Shown here: positions 34,832-42,983 of the stretch, piece by piece
Position numbering within the stretch: position 1 is the stretch's first letter
Layout: each line of letters begins with the position of its first letter
NCBI GenBank assembly: GCA_959601045.1
Contig: CAUGNZ010000013.1
Location: forward strand, 1 to 51,261
DNA length: 51,261 bases
Reading direction: 5' to 3'
From: an uncultured Collinsella sp.
GTDB lineage: Bacteria; Actinomycetota; Coriobacteriia; Coriobacteriales; Coriobacteriaceae
The notes under the pieces: generated by a model
Seen by the model: the letters and a program-made list of their open reading frames with translations, nothing else
The model's database searches: none
Told to the model about the DNA's origin: nothing
Program-made: the position numbers and the translations under genes

Positions 34832-36211
34832 TCACATCTCGGCAAACGAGATCAGCTTGACGTCTTCCCTACTCTCTGCGGCATCCCGACATCCCTGCGT
34901 AAAGCCGCTTTTTGAGAAAAGTGCATAGCTTTTTCGTTGCCGTCTAAAGAGCTCGCTTCGATGCACGAGCTTTTGCAGCACGTCTTCGCCCGCCGGTTCA
35001 TTGCGCCATTTGCACTCCGCAAACAGCGCAGTGCCCTCGCCATCGTCAACAATCAAGTCGATTTCTTCCTGCGTATGCGTGCGATTATCCGTCCCCCACC
35101 AGCGCCCGACGCTCGCCGGAACCACATCGAGCTGGCCCGCGCGCGCGAGTTCGTACACGTATTGTCTGCATATAAGCTCAAAGACCGTACCCATGTAATC
35201 CGATATGTGCGGCTCAATGCGCTTATACGCCATCTCGGCCATATCGTTTTGAATCAGCCCAATGTTCTGCGGAACAAACTTGTACCAGAACCTAAACATA
35301 TGGTTGCTCAGCAGATACACGGCTCGCTTATTGCTCGTCTCGTTTAGGGGCAGCTCGCGCTCGACAATCCCAAGCGACGCTAGCTTATCCACATAGCTCT
35401 TTACGTTGCTCGCAGGGATTCCCGTAGAGCTCGCAATCTCCGAGATCTTCGAGCGCCCCTGAGCAATTGCTTGCACGATCGCATCATATTGCTCGGGATT
35501 GCGGCACTCCTGCAGCAGCAAGTTACTCGGTTCCTCAAAGAGATAGCCCGTAGGAGTAAGAAAAAGACGTTTGATGTTGTCCTTGAGCGATACGGCAGGA
35601 TCGACTTTCTCGATATATGCAGGAATGCCGCCCGTCATGCCATAGCAAACTGCAGCGTCTTCGCGACTCATGCTCTTCCACAGGCCGAGGGTCGTCATAA
35701 AATCGAGCGGCATGATCTTAAGCTGGGCCGTACGCCTACCGTATAGTGGGCTCTCGTAGCCCAACACCTGTTCCTCCATAAACGAAAGAGACGAGCCGCA
35801 TAGAATCAGCATGAGCTTGGTCTCTTTGTACAGGTGATCGATCTTGTCTTGCAGCAACGAGCTGATCTCGGGATTCGATTGGGCGAGATAGGGGTACTCG
35901 TCAATCACGACAATCAAACGTTCCGTGCGAGCCATGGTGGCCAATGCATCGAACGCCTCGTCAAAACTACGAAACGACACGCCTGCAGCACCAACCGAAC
36001 CCGCAAGTATCGCCTGGCTAAAGCCGTGCAGGTTTGCCTCTGCATTGGTACGACGAGCTTGAAAGTAAATAGCCTTCTTGTCTTGGATGAATTCTGTGAT
36101 GAGACGCGTTTTGCCCACACGACGACGGCCGTAAATCACAGGCATCTCAAAGGAGCCCGTGCCATACAGTCGATTGAGCTCGGACATTTCCGCTGTTCTT
36201 CCGACAAACAT
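34832..36211 (-). CDS. AAA-type ATPase with C-terminal DUF234 nuclease-like domain
   Basis: 459 residues from the ATG at 36211, with AAGGAAGG upstream; an 80-codon extension of the frame runs into repeats and is rejected. Walker A is GRRRVGKT (28-35) and Walker B is LIVVIDEYPYL (about 98-108). A winged-helix segment lies near 290-330 (ISEIASSTGIPASNVKSYVDKL). The C-terminal part has EEIDLIVDDGEGTALFAECKW, a PD-(D/E)xK-like active-site arrangement. Such ATPase_2/DUF234 proteins are common in archaea and anaerobes, and their function is unknown. It is flanked on both sides by 62-bp repeats, and a perfect palindrome covers its promoter region. It looks like an acquired or mobile module. Confidence 0.85.
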   Translation of the reverse strand: MFVGRTAEMSELNRLYGTGSFEMPVIYGRRRVGKTRLITEFIQDKKAIYFQARRTNAEANLHGFSQAILAGSVGAAGVSFRSFDEAFDALATMARTERLIVVIDEYPYLAQSNPEISSLLQDKIDHLYKETKLMLILCGSSLSFMEEQVLGYESPLYGRRTAQLKIMPLDFMTTLGLWKSMSREDAAVCYGMTGGIPAYIEKVDPAVSLKDNIKRLFLTPTGYLFEEPSNLLLQECRNPEQYDAIVQAIAQGRSKISEIASSTGIPASNVKSYVDKLASLGIVERELPLNETSNKRAVYLLSNHMFRFWYKFVPQNIGLIQNDMAEMAYKRIEPHISDYMGTVFELICRQYVYELARAGQLDVVPASVGRWWGTDNRTHTQEEIDLIVDDGEGTALFAECKWRNEPAGEDVLQKLVHRSELFRRQRKSYALFSKSGFTQGCRDAAESREDVKLISFAEM

Positions 36212-36225
36212 AGACCATCCTTCCT

Positions 36226-36281
36226 TTACGTTATAGCTAGCTATATTATACTTTCCTATAATATAGCTAGCTATAACGTAA
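36226..36281. promoter_or_regulatory. Perfect 25-bp-arm palindrome upstream of the ATPase gene
   Basis: Arms 36226-36250 and 36257-36281 are exact complements around CTTTCC. Each arm holds the self-palindrome TATAGCTAGCTATA and a TATAAT. The structure lies directly upstream of the ribosome site. It can offer -10 boxes to both strands and paired sites for a dimeric regulator; autoregulation by the ATPase is possible. Confidence 0.7.
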
Positions 36282-36336
36282 TTCGACAAGCGGCGCACAC
36301 GAAAGGGGCGGTACACCACCGCACGTGGACCGTTCC

Positions 36337-36446
36337 GGAAAATGTATCCCGTTCTGGAGCCAAAAACTGGGCCGTAGTTTCCGCCAAGCATCCCATCCGG
36401 AAAGCGTGTCCCGTTCTGAGTGGCAATTCCGGGACACAGTTTCCGC
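36337..36446. repeat. 62-bp palindromic units, upstream side of the ATPase gene
   Basis: Two units with GGAAA starts at 36337 and 36399 (62 bp apart) and TTTCCG ends match the array at 34.5-34.8 kb in sequence, period and direction. They therefore flank the ATPase gene as direct repeats. Confidence 0.75.
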
Positions 36447-36450
36447 TCCA

Positions 36451-36485
36451 AACAAAAGGCCCCGACTCACGATGGAGCTGGGGCC
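36451..36485 (-). terminator. Rho-independent terminator of purine block B
   Basis: On the minus strand, GGCCCCAGC and its complement form the stem, followed by TTTTGTTT. It lies about 70 bp past the xanthine dehydrogenase stop and ends the permease-to-dehydrogenase transcript. Confidence 0.85.
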
Positions 36486-36554
36486 AAAGGCGCAGCATAT
36501 ACAGTTGATGTTGAGCGCGAACAGCTCGTCAGTAATGGCTGTCCGCGCCCTACC

Positions 36555-39332
36555 CTACCCGCGGCGACGGGCGCGACTGTACGGGGTGTCCACCATGGGC
36601 AGATCCGGACGCAGCTTGCCGTCAAACGCGCGGTAGGCGTTCTGTACGGCGGGCGCCGTGGGGATCGTTGCGATCTCGCCGATGCCCTTGCCGCCATATG
36701 CCACAGGCAGTAGCTCGTCCTTCTCCACGTAAATGGCGTGGATATCCGGAATCTCGGGCGCACGGAACAGCCCGAGCGTACCGTACCTTGCCTGGGGCAC
36801 GCAGTCCTTGAGCGGCCAGTCCTCGGTAAGCGCATAGCCCATACCCATGAGCACGCCACCTTCGATCTGACCCTGGATGGAGATGGGGTTGACCACCTTG
36901 CCGGAATCGTGCGCGGCATAGACCTCGCTCACGCGGCCGTCATCGTCCAAAATGACCACATGTGTGGCAAAGCCGTAGCAAATGTGGCTCTTGGGGTTGG
37001 GAACATCCGCACCCAGCTTGTCGGTCGGCTCCAGGTACACGTAGCCAAACTCACATCCCTCGAGCGCCTTGATGGCGGCCGCGGGATCCTGAGGATGCAT
37101 ACCCTGGCCGGCGACGAGCTCCTGCGTGTGCAGCTGATAGGCGCGACCATCGTCGTACTCGATCTTGACGCCGTCGCCATGCGCATTCACGGGAGCGGCG
37201 GGCGCAGACTTGCCGGCCTCGATGTCAAGCATGGCATCGCGCAGCAGGAAGGCGGCACCGCGCACGGCCTCGCCGGTCACGACCGTCTGACGCGAGCCAG
37301 ACGTGGTGCCGGAGTCGGGAGCGTTCTCGGTGGAGCACTCGCCGTTGGCGATACAGCGAAGCGGCAGACCGCAGGCCTCGGCAACGTCCTGCAAAAAGAC
37401 GGTGTTGCAGCCCTGGCCGATGTCGGACGTGGCGGCATAGACCACAGCCACGCCGTTCTCGACGCGAATCTTGCAGCGACCGGCATCGGGCAGGCCCACG
37501 CCCACGCCGGCGTTCTTCATGGCGCAGGCGATACCGGCGTGTCCGGGATGCGCATAGTAGGCATCCTTGACCTCGAGCAGCGTCTCCTTAAGCGCCGTGG
37601 AGCAGTCGGCAATTTGGCCGTTGGGCAAAACCTCACCCGGCTCGATGGCGTTTCTGTAACGAATCTCCCACGGATCCAGGCCGACCTTCTCTGCCAGCAA
37701 GTCGATCAAGCTCTCGAGCGCAAACTCGGACTGGCAAACGCCAAAGCCTCGGTACGCGCCGGCGGGCGGGTTGTTGGTGTAGTAGCCAAAGCCGCGAATG
37801 TCGGTGTTCTGGTACTTGTAGGGGCCGACGGCATGCGTGCAGGCACGCTCGAGCACCGGGCCGCACAGCGATGCGTAGGCACCGGTATCAAAGTTGATCT
37901 CGCAGTCCAGGCCGGTAAAGTTGCCCTCGGCGTCGCAGCCCAGCGTAAAGGTGCCGTCCATGGCGTGGCGCTTGGGATGGAACGCGAGCGACTCGGCACG
38001 CGTGAGCTTGCACTTCACAGGACGCTGGAGCTTATAGGCAGCAAGCGCGGCCAGGTGCTGGATGGACACGTCCTCCTTACCGCCAAAGCCGCCGCCCACG
38101 AGCATGGTCTCGACGACCACGCGCTCGGGCTCGTTGTCCCAGCCAAACATGTGGGCACACTCTTTGCGCGTGTCGTAGGCACCCTGGTCGGTCGACTGCA
38201 CCTTGACGCCGTTCTTGTACGGGAAGGCCACGGCGCACTCGGGCTCCAAGAAGGCATGCTCGGTAAAGGGCGTGGTAAAGCGCTGCGTCACGGTGAACGC
38301 GCTCTCCGCCAGCGCCTTGGCGGCGTCGCCGCGCGTCACGTGGCGGCTCTGGCACACGTTGTCCTTGAGCTCCACCGTGTTGCCAAAGGCAAAGAAGCTG
38401 TCGTGCAGGCGCGGGGCGTCGGCAGCCCTGGCCTCGACAATGTTACGCACGGGCTCCAGCGGCTCGTAATCGATCTTTACGAGCTTCTTGGCCTTCTCGA
38501 GCGTCGCCTCGTCCTCGGCAACCACCAGCACGATGGCGTCACCCACGCAGCGGGTGATATCGCCCGCCGCGATCATGACGTCCCAGTCCTGGATAAGGTG
38601 GCCGACTTGGTTGACCGGCACGTCCTCGGCGCGCAGGATGCCCACCACGCCGGGCAGAGCCTCGGCTTTGGAGGTATCGATGGAAAGCACGCGGGCGCGC
38701 GGATACTTGGAGCGCACGGCGCTGGCGTAGGTCAGACCCGGCTGATCGAGCTCGTCGATGTCGTCGGGATATTTGCCCTCGCCGAGCACCTTCTTGCGCA
38801 CGTCGATACGAAAGGCGCGCTTGCCCACGCCGTAGTCATCGCCGCGCTCCAGATCCTCGTCGATCTGCTTTTCGCCGCGGAGCACCGCAGCTGCCAGCGA
38901 AATGCCCTCGATAATCTTTTTGTAGCCGGTGCAGCGACAGACGTTGCCGCGAATGGCGTACTTGATCTGCTCCTCGGTGGGCTCGGGGTCCTCGGCGATG
39001 AGCGCCGCACCCGCCATGACCATGCCGGGGATGCAAAAACCGCACTGCACGGCACCCACGGCGCCAAAGGCGTACACAAAGGCCTCGCGCACGTCCTCGG
39101 GCAGGCCCTCGACGGTCACGATGTTGCGGCCGGCGGCAAGAGCGGTGGTCAGTACGCACGCCTTGACGGCCGCACCGTCCACATGGATGGTGCAGGTACC
39201 GCACGCGCCCTCGGAGCAGCCGTCCTTGGCGGAGTGAATATGCAGGTCGTCGCGCAGGTAGCGTAGCAGCGGCTTGTTCTGAGTCGTCGTACACTCCACG
39301 CCGTTAACGGTAAAAGTGAATTCCTGTGCCAT
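36555..39332 (-). CDS. xdhD: Selenium-dependent xanthine dehydrogenase, fused Fe-S/molybdenum subunit
   Basis: 925 residues. Hydroxylates or reduces purines at a molybdenum site. Residues 1-155 are the [2Fe-2S] part: C39, C44, C47, C59 and then C97, C100, C132, C134. The rest is the molybdopterin domain, with VGGGFGGKEDVSIQ, PPAGAYRGFGVCQSEF and SDIGQGCN; the catalytic glutamate is probably E886 in GIGEIATIP. Iron-sulfur and Mo parts are fused, and there is no FAD subunit gene nearby (E. coli has ygfM). With yqeB, yqeC and the MocA-like gene this matches the selenium-dependent type. The direction (xanthine oxidation or urate reduction) cannot be told from sequence. Confidence 0.93.
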   Translation of the reverse strand: MAQEFTFTVNGVECTTTQNKPLLRYLRDDLHIHSAKDGCSEGACGTCTIHVDGAAVKACVLTTALAAGRNIVTVEGLPEDVREAFVYAFGAVGAVQCGFCIPGMVMAGAALIAEDPEPTEEQIKYAIRGNVCRCTGYKKIIEGISLAAAVLRGEKQIDEDLERGDDYGVGKRAFRIDVRKKVLGEGKYPDDIDELDQPGLTYASAVRSKYPRARVLSIDTSKAEALPGVVGILRAEDVPVNQVGHLIQDWDVMIAAGDITRCVGDAIVLVVAEDEATLEKAKKLVKIDYEPLEPVRNIVEARAADAPRLHDSFFAFGNTVELKDNVCQSRHVTRGDAAKALAESAFTVTQRFTTPFTEHAFLEPECAVAFPYKNGVKVQSTDQGAYDTRKECAHMFGWDNEPERVVVETMLVGGGFGGKEDVSIQHLAALAAYKLQRPVKCKLTRAESLAFHPKRHAMDGTFTLGCDAEGNFTGLDCEINFDTGAYASLCGPVLERACTHAVGPYKYQNTDIRGFGYYTNNPPAGAYRGFGVCQSEFALESLIDLLAEKVGLDPWEIRYRNAIEPGEVLPNGQIADCSTALKETLLEVKDAYYAHPGHAGIACAMKNAGVGVGLPDAGRCKIRVENGVAVVYAATSDIGQGCNTVFLQDVAEACGLPLRCIANGECSTENAPDSGTTSGSRQTVVTGEAVRGAAFLLRDAMLDIEAGKSAPAAPVNAHGDGVKIEYDDGRAYQLHTQELVAGQGMHPQDPAAAIKALEGCEFGYVYLEPTDKLGADVPNPKSHICYGFATHVVILDDDGRVSEVYAAHDSGKVVNPISIQGQIEGGVLMGMGYALTEDWPLKDCVPQARYGTLGLFRAPEIPDIHAIYVEKDELLPVAYGGKGIGEIATIPTAPAVQNAYRAFDGKLRPDLPMVDTPYSRARRRG

Positions 39333-39344
39333 GGTGATTCCCTT

Positions 39345-39824
39345 CTACACGCCGGCGGCTATGCCGGTGCGGTCGTGGATGGCGCCATGCGGGCAGACGA
39401 CGGCGCACATACCGCACGACAGGCAGTCCGCGCCGTCGATATGGGCGCAATTGTCCTCGATGCGAATAGCGCCGGCAGGGCATTTTTTAGCGCACATGCC
39501 GCAACCGATGCAGCTCGTGTCGCAAATCTTGCGGGCGATGGCGCCTTTATCGGTGTTGTTGCAGCGCACTAGGATGTTCTGGTAGCCGGGAACGAAGGCA
39601 ATCACGCGCTGTGGGCACGCCATACCGCACAGGCCACAGCCCGTGCACTTGGAGCGATCCACGCGGGCGATGCCATCGACCAGCGCAATGGCGCCGTGGG
39701 GGCAGGCCGTGACGCAGGCGCCACAGCCAATGCAGCCTTCGCTGCAGTGGGCGTCGCCGCCTGCGGAGGCGCAACCGCTTCCGCAGGCAACGTAGGCCAC
39801 GTTATGTTGAATGGATTTGGCCAT
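39345..39824 (-). CDS. Polyferredoxin with four 4Fe-4S motifs (YgfS-like)
   Basis: 159 residues. Four CxxCxxCxxxCP motifs are visible: CIGCGACVTACP, CTGCGLCGMACP, CIGCGMCAKKCP and CLSCGMCAVVCP. A cysteine-rich N-terminus (VACGSGCASAGGDAHC) resembles the RnfB leader cluster. It would pass electrons between the hydroxylase and YgfK or a low-potential carrier. Eleven bp separate it from ygfK and 12 from xdhD, so it is translated within the same operon. Confidence 0.9.
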   Translation of the reverse strand: MAKSIQHNVAYVACGSGCASAGGDAHCSEGCIGCGACVTACPHGAIALVDGIARVDRSKCTGCGLCGMACPQRVIAFVPGYQNILVRCNNTDKGAIARKICDTSCIGCGMCAKKCPAGAIRIEDNCAHIDGADCLSCGMCAVVCPHGAIHDRTGIAAGV

Positions 39825-39835
39825 AAGAGACTCGC

Positions 39836-42835
39836 CTATTTCTTAAGGAGATACGAATAGCTGTCGCGCACGGCCTTGATGGTCAGGCGGACGGCCTCGG
39901 GCAGACCGGTGTTGACGGCATCGACCGAGACGGTGCGGACCGTGCCGGCGACGCGGACCTTAAAGTGATCCTCGTCCACGGCCAGGAAGCCCTCGTTCTC
40001 GGAGTTCTCCATGTCCTGCTCGCTCCAGAACAGGGTGAGCTTGTCCTTGTAGGGACGACCCTCCTGGTAGGGGCAGAACACGGCGCAGTTGCCGCACTCG
40101 TTGCACATGCCATCGACATGGACGACCTGATGCTTGGCCAGGCCCGGCACCTTAATGGCAACGTTGGCGCGGTTGGGGCACACGTCGCAGCAGACCTCGC
40201 ACACCGAGCCGCAGCCCAGGCAGCGAGTCTTGGTGCAGTTGCGCTTGTCGCGGCACAGCGACCCCTTGCGCTCATAGCAGGTGTCCTCGCGGCCGGCCTG
40301 CTCGTTGCAGTCGGCGTACTTGTTAAAGTCCACGTCGGCAATGGCACGGGCGACCTCGGCGGCGTCGGCGATAGCCTCGACCACGGTGGCGGGACCGCGG
40401 CGACAGTCGCCCGCAGCCCAGACGCCCTCAACACCGGTGGAGGTGGCGGCAAGACGGCCACGACGGTCATGCTCGACGCCCGCGGCATCGTACAGGCTGG
40501 CATCGATGCCCTCGCCCACGGCGCAGATCACCGTGGTGGCGGAAAGCTCGACGGTCTCGCCCGTGGCGACGGGGCTGCGACGGCCGCTTGCATCCGGCTC
40601 GCCAAGCTCCATAACGTCGCAGGTCAGCACGGCGCCGTTGAGTGCCTTGGGCGCCAGCAGCTCGCAGAACTCAACGCCGTCGGCAAGAGCAAGATCGAGC
40701 TCTTCCTCGTCGGCGGGCATCTGCTTCTTGGTGCGGCGATACACCAGACGCACGTTCTTCACGCCTGCCAGGCGCTTGGCCACGCGGGCGGCGTCCATGG
40801 CGGTGTTGCCGGCACCAATGACCACGACGTCCTCGCCCAGCTCAAGCTTCTCGCCCTTCTTGGCGGCCTCGAGGAACTCCAGCACGTCGAGCTCGGCACC
40901 CTCGCCCAGGCCCGCAGAGCCGGGCATCCAGGCACCGGTGGCCACGACCACGTCGGTAAAGCCCTGGGCCTTGAGCTCGTCAATGGACTCCACGCGGGCG
41001 TTAAGCTGAACCTTGGCGCCAAAGGCCAGGCAGAGCTCGGCGTCGTGCGAGATATCGTCGCTGGCGATACGGAACTCGGGGATTACGTGACGGACCACAC
41101 CGCCGAGCGAATCGCGGGCCTCAAAGATGGTAACGGGCACGCCGACACGCGTCAGGAAGAACGCCGTCGCCAGGCCGGCCGGACCGCCACCGATAACGGC
41201 AACGTTGCGCTCGCCGTCGTTGGCGATAGCCTGGGCGCGCAGCTTGGGCAGCACGGCGGTCATTGCCTCGCGGGCGGCCTTGAGCTTGCTGGCGCGAATC
41301 TGGGCGCCCTCGGGCTCGTAGAATGCACGCTCGCAGGCACGGCCGCAGGGATGCGGGCAGATAGTGCCGGTGATGAACGGCAGGGCGTTGCGCTCGATGA
41401 TGATGTTGAGTGCGTCCTCGTAGCGGCCCTCGTCAACAGCCGCCAGATAGGCGGGAATATCCTGCTGGATGGGGCAGCTCGTGCGGCACGGCGTGGTAAA
41501 GCAGTCGGAAAGCGGGCTCTTGCCGGCGACCTTGCGGTCGGGCAGCGGGCGCAGCGGCTTCTTGTAGAGCGGGTTGGTGAGCGAGTCAGTCTGGATCGCC
41601 GTCACGGCCTCGAGCGAAACGCCCGCGAACGGCTTGCCATCCAGATCGGTAAACTCGCCGGCCATCTGGCTAAAGCGCTCGTAGCCACCGGGCTTGAGCA
41701 CGTCAGTCGCCAAGGTAACGGGCCAAATGCCGGCGTCATACAGGGCGCGGATGTTGTAGACCGTGGCACCGCCGGAGTAGCTGATGCGCAGCTTGCCATC
41801 GAACTGCTCGGTAATGCGACGGGCGGCCTCGATGGTCAGCGAGAACAGCGAACGGCCCGACATGTACATCTCGGTGGAGGGCAGCTCGTTCCTCGTCACG
41901 TCGACGGGGAACGTGTTGGTCAGTTTGACGCCAAACTCCAGGCCGCGCTCGGCGCACAGGGCAATCAGGCGCTCGAACATGGGCACGGCGTCGGCCCACT
42001 GCAGGTCCTCGCGGAAGTGTGTATCGTCGAAGACGATGTAGTCAAAGCCCAGCTCGTTCAGGCGCTGACGGGCAAACTCATAGCCCAGCAGCGTGGGGTT
42101 GCACTTGATGTAGGTGTTGAGGCCCTTCTCGGTGATCAGATAGGTCGCGATGCGCTCGATCTCCGCCGGCGGGCAGCCGTGCAGGGTAGACTCGGTGATG
42201 GAGTTGGAGACGCGCGCCGGGATGGACTCGACAAACGCGGCATCGACATGCTCAAATTTGTCCAGGTTGGCAAGCGCCCATGTGCGGCACTCGTTCCAAA
42301 CCTCGGAGCCGCTGGCGTCCTTCATGCCCTCGATGTAGGCGTCGACCTTGGGGCTCTTAATACCCTCGAGGTCATAGCCCACGGACATGTTGAAGACAAA
42401 GCCGTCCGGGCTGCCCAGGCCGTACTCGCGAGCGATCAGGTGGCAGGCGAACCATGCCTTCACGTACTCGGCAAAGGCCTGCGGAACCTCGAGCTCGGTC
42501 GACCACTCGCAGTTGTAGCACTCGTCCTGCGCCACAATGCAGGGCTTGTTCACACACTTGGAGAGCTCCTCGCCGTCCATAACCTGAACGGTCTTGAGCT
42601 CAAAGAAGCGGGAACCGGCAACGTAGGATGCCACGATGTTCTGGGCCAGCTGCGTGTTGGGGCCGGCAGCCGGGCCAAACGGAGTCTCGATGCGCTCGTC
42701 AAAAATGGGAAGCGCGCCCTCCTGGTTGGTCGTGACCATCTTGCGCACGCCAAAGATGGCGTCCTGGGTCTTGTGCTCCTCGATGATCCAGTTCATCAGC
42801 TGCGAAAACGGGATCGGCCTCATAATGTCGCTCAT
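39836..42835 (-). CDS. ygfK: YgfK, flavin/Fe-S oxidoreductase ('putative selenate reductase' subunit)
   Basis: 999 residues from the ATG at 42835 behind GAGAGGAG; the 41 codons before it are rejected. Residues 1-430 form a dihydropyrimidine-dehydrogenase-like flavin barrel (PIFDERIETPFGPAAGPNTQ opening). Then come an Fe-S segment, CRTSCPIQQDIPAYL (about 447), GGGPAGLATAF (FAD, about 548) and GAGNTAMDAARVAKRL (NAD(P)H). A C-terminal ferredoxin region from residue 872 has CLGCGSVCEVCCDVCP and CNECGNCAVFCP. The selenate name is historical; in purine clusters it is needed for anaerobic urate use, probably as a reductase or electron bifurcation-like hub. It lies between ssnA and the polyferredoxin gene. 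Confidence 0.94.
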   Translation of the reverse strand: MSDIMRPIPFSQLMNWIIEEHKTQDAIFGVRKMVTTNQEGALPIFDERIETPFGPAAGPNTQLAQNIVASYVAGSRFFELKTVQVMDGEELSKCVNKPCIVAQDECYNCEWSTELEVPQAFAEYVKAWFACHLIAREYGLGSPDGFVFNMSVGYDLEGIKSPKVDAYIEGMKDASGSEVWNECRTWALANLDKFEHVDAAFVESIPARVSNSITESTLHGCPPAEIERIATYLITEKGLNTYIKCNPTLLGYEFARQRLNELGFDYIVFDDTHFREDLQWADAVPMFERLIALCAERGLEFGVKLTNTFPVDVTRNELPSTEMYMSGRSLFSLTIEAARRITEQFDGKLRISYSGGATVYNIRALYDAGIWPVTLATDVLKPGGYERFSQMAGEFTDLDGKPFAGVSLEAVTAIQTDSLTNPLYKKPLRPLPDRKVAGKSPLSDCFTTPCRTSCPIQQDIPAYLAAVDEGRYEDALNIIIERNALPFITGTICPHPCGRACERAFYEPEGAQIRASKLKAAREAMTAVLPKLRAQAIANDGERNVAVIGGGPAGLATAFFLTRVGVPVTIFEARDSLGGVVRHVIPEFRIASDDISHDAELCLAFGAKVQLNARVESIDELKAQGFTDVVVATGAWMPGSAGLGEGAELDVLEFLEAAKKGEKLELGEDVVVIGAGNTAMDAARVAKRLAGVKNVRLVYRRTKKQMPADEEELDLALADGVEFCELLAPKALNGAVLTCDVMELGEPDASGRRSPVATGETVELSATTVICAVGEGIDASLYDAAGVEHDRRGRLAATSTGVEGVWAAGDCRRGPATVVEAIADAAEVARAIADVDFNKYADCNEQAGREDTCYERKGSLCRDKRNCTKTRCLGCGSVCEVCCDVCPNRANVAIKVPGLAKHQVVHVDGMCNECGNCAVFCPYQEGRPYKDKLTLFWSEQDMENSENEGFLAVDEDHFKVRVAGTVRTVSVDAVNTGLPEAVRLTIKAVRDSYSYLLKK

Positions 42836-42910
42836 AGTGAGCTCCTCTCTGTAACGCCCGGCGAGACCGCGCGGCGGGCGCAAATACGGCGTAGCGCTAG
42901 CACAGCGCCG

Positions 42911-42969
42911 GCGACCCCGCGGAGGTCGCCTATACGCGCGTCGGATGCGGCGAAACATCCGACGCGCGT
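42911..42969 (-). promoter_or_regulatory. Pair of hairpins between ssnA and ygfK
   Basis: ACGCGCGTCGGATG (42934-42947) is perfectly complementary to 42956-42969, and GCGACC pairs with GGTCGC at 42911-42929. They follow the ssnA stop. No T-run follows, so mRNA stabilisation or processing is more likely than termination. Confidence 0.6.
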
Positions 42970-42983
42970 GAATCTACTTGTAA

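Noticed and set aside
34485..34845. Short proteins encoded by the 62-bp repeats
   Set aside because: The period is not a multiple of three, frames shift every unit, and no ribosome sites are seen.
36212..36451. N-terminal extension of the ATPase
   Set aside because: It would translate the palindrome and repeats; the ATG at 36211 has a strong ribosome site and starts the conserved domain.
36555..39332. Selenocysteine in the xanthine dehydrogenase
   Set aside because: There is no in-frame TGA; selenium in this class is a labile cofactor ligand, consistent with yqeB and yqeC.
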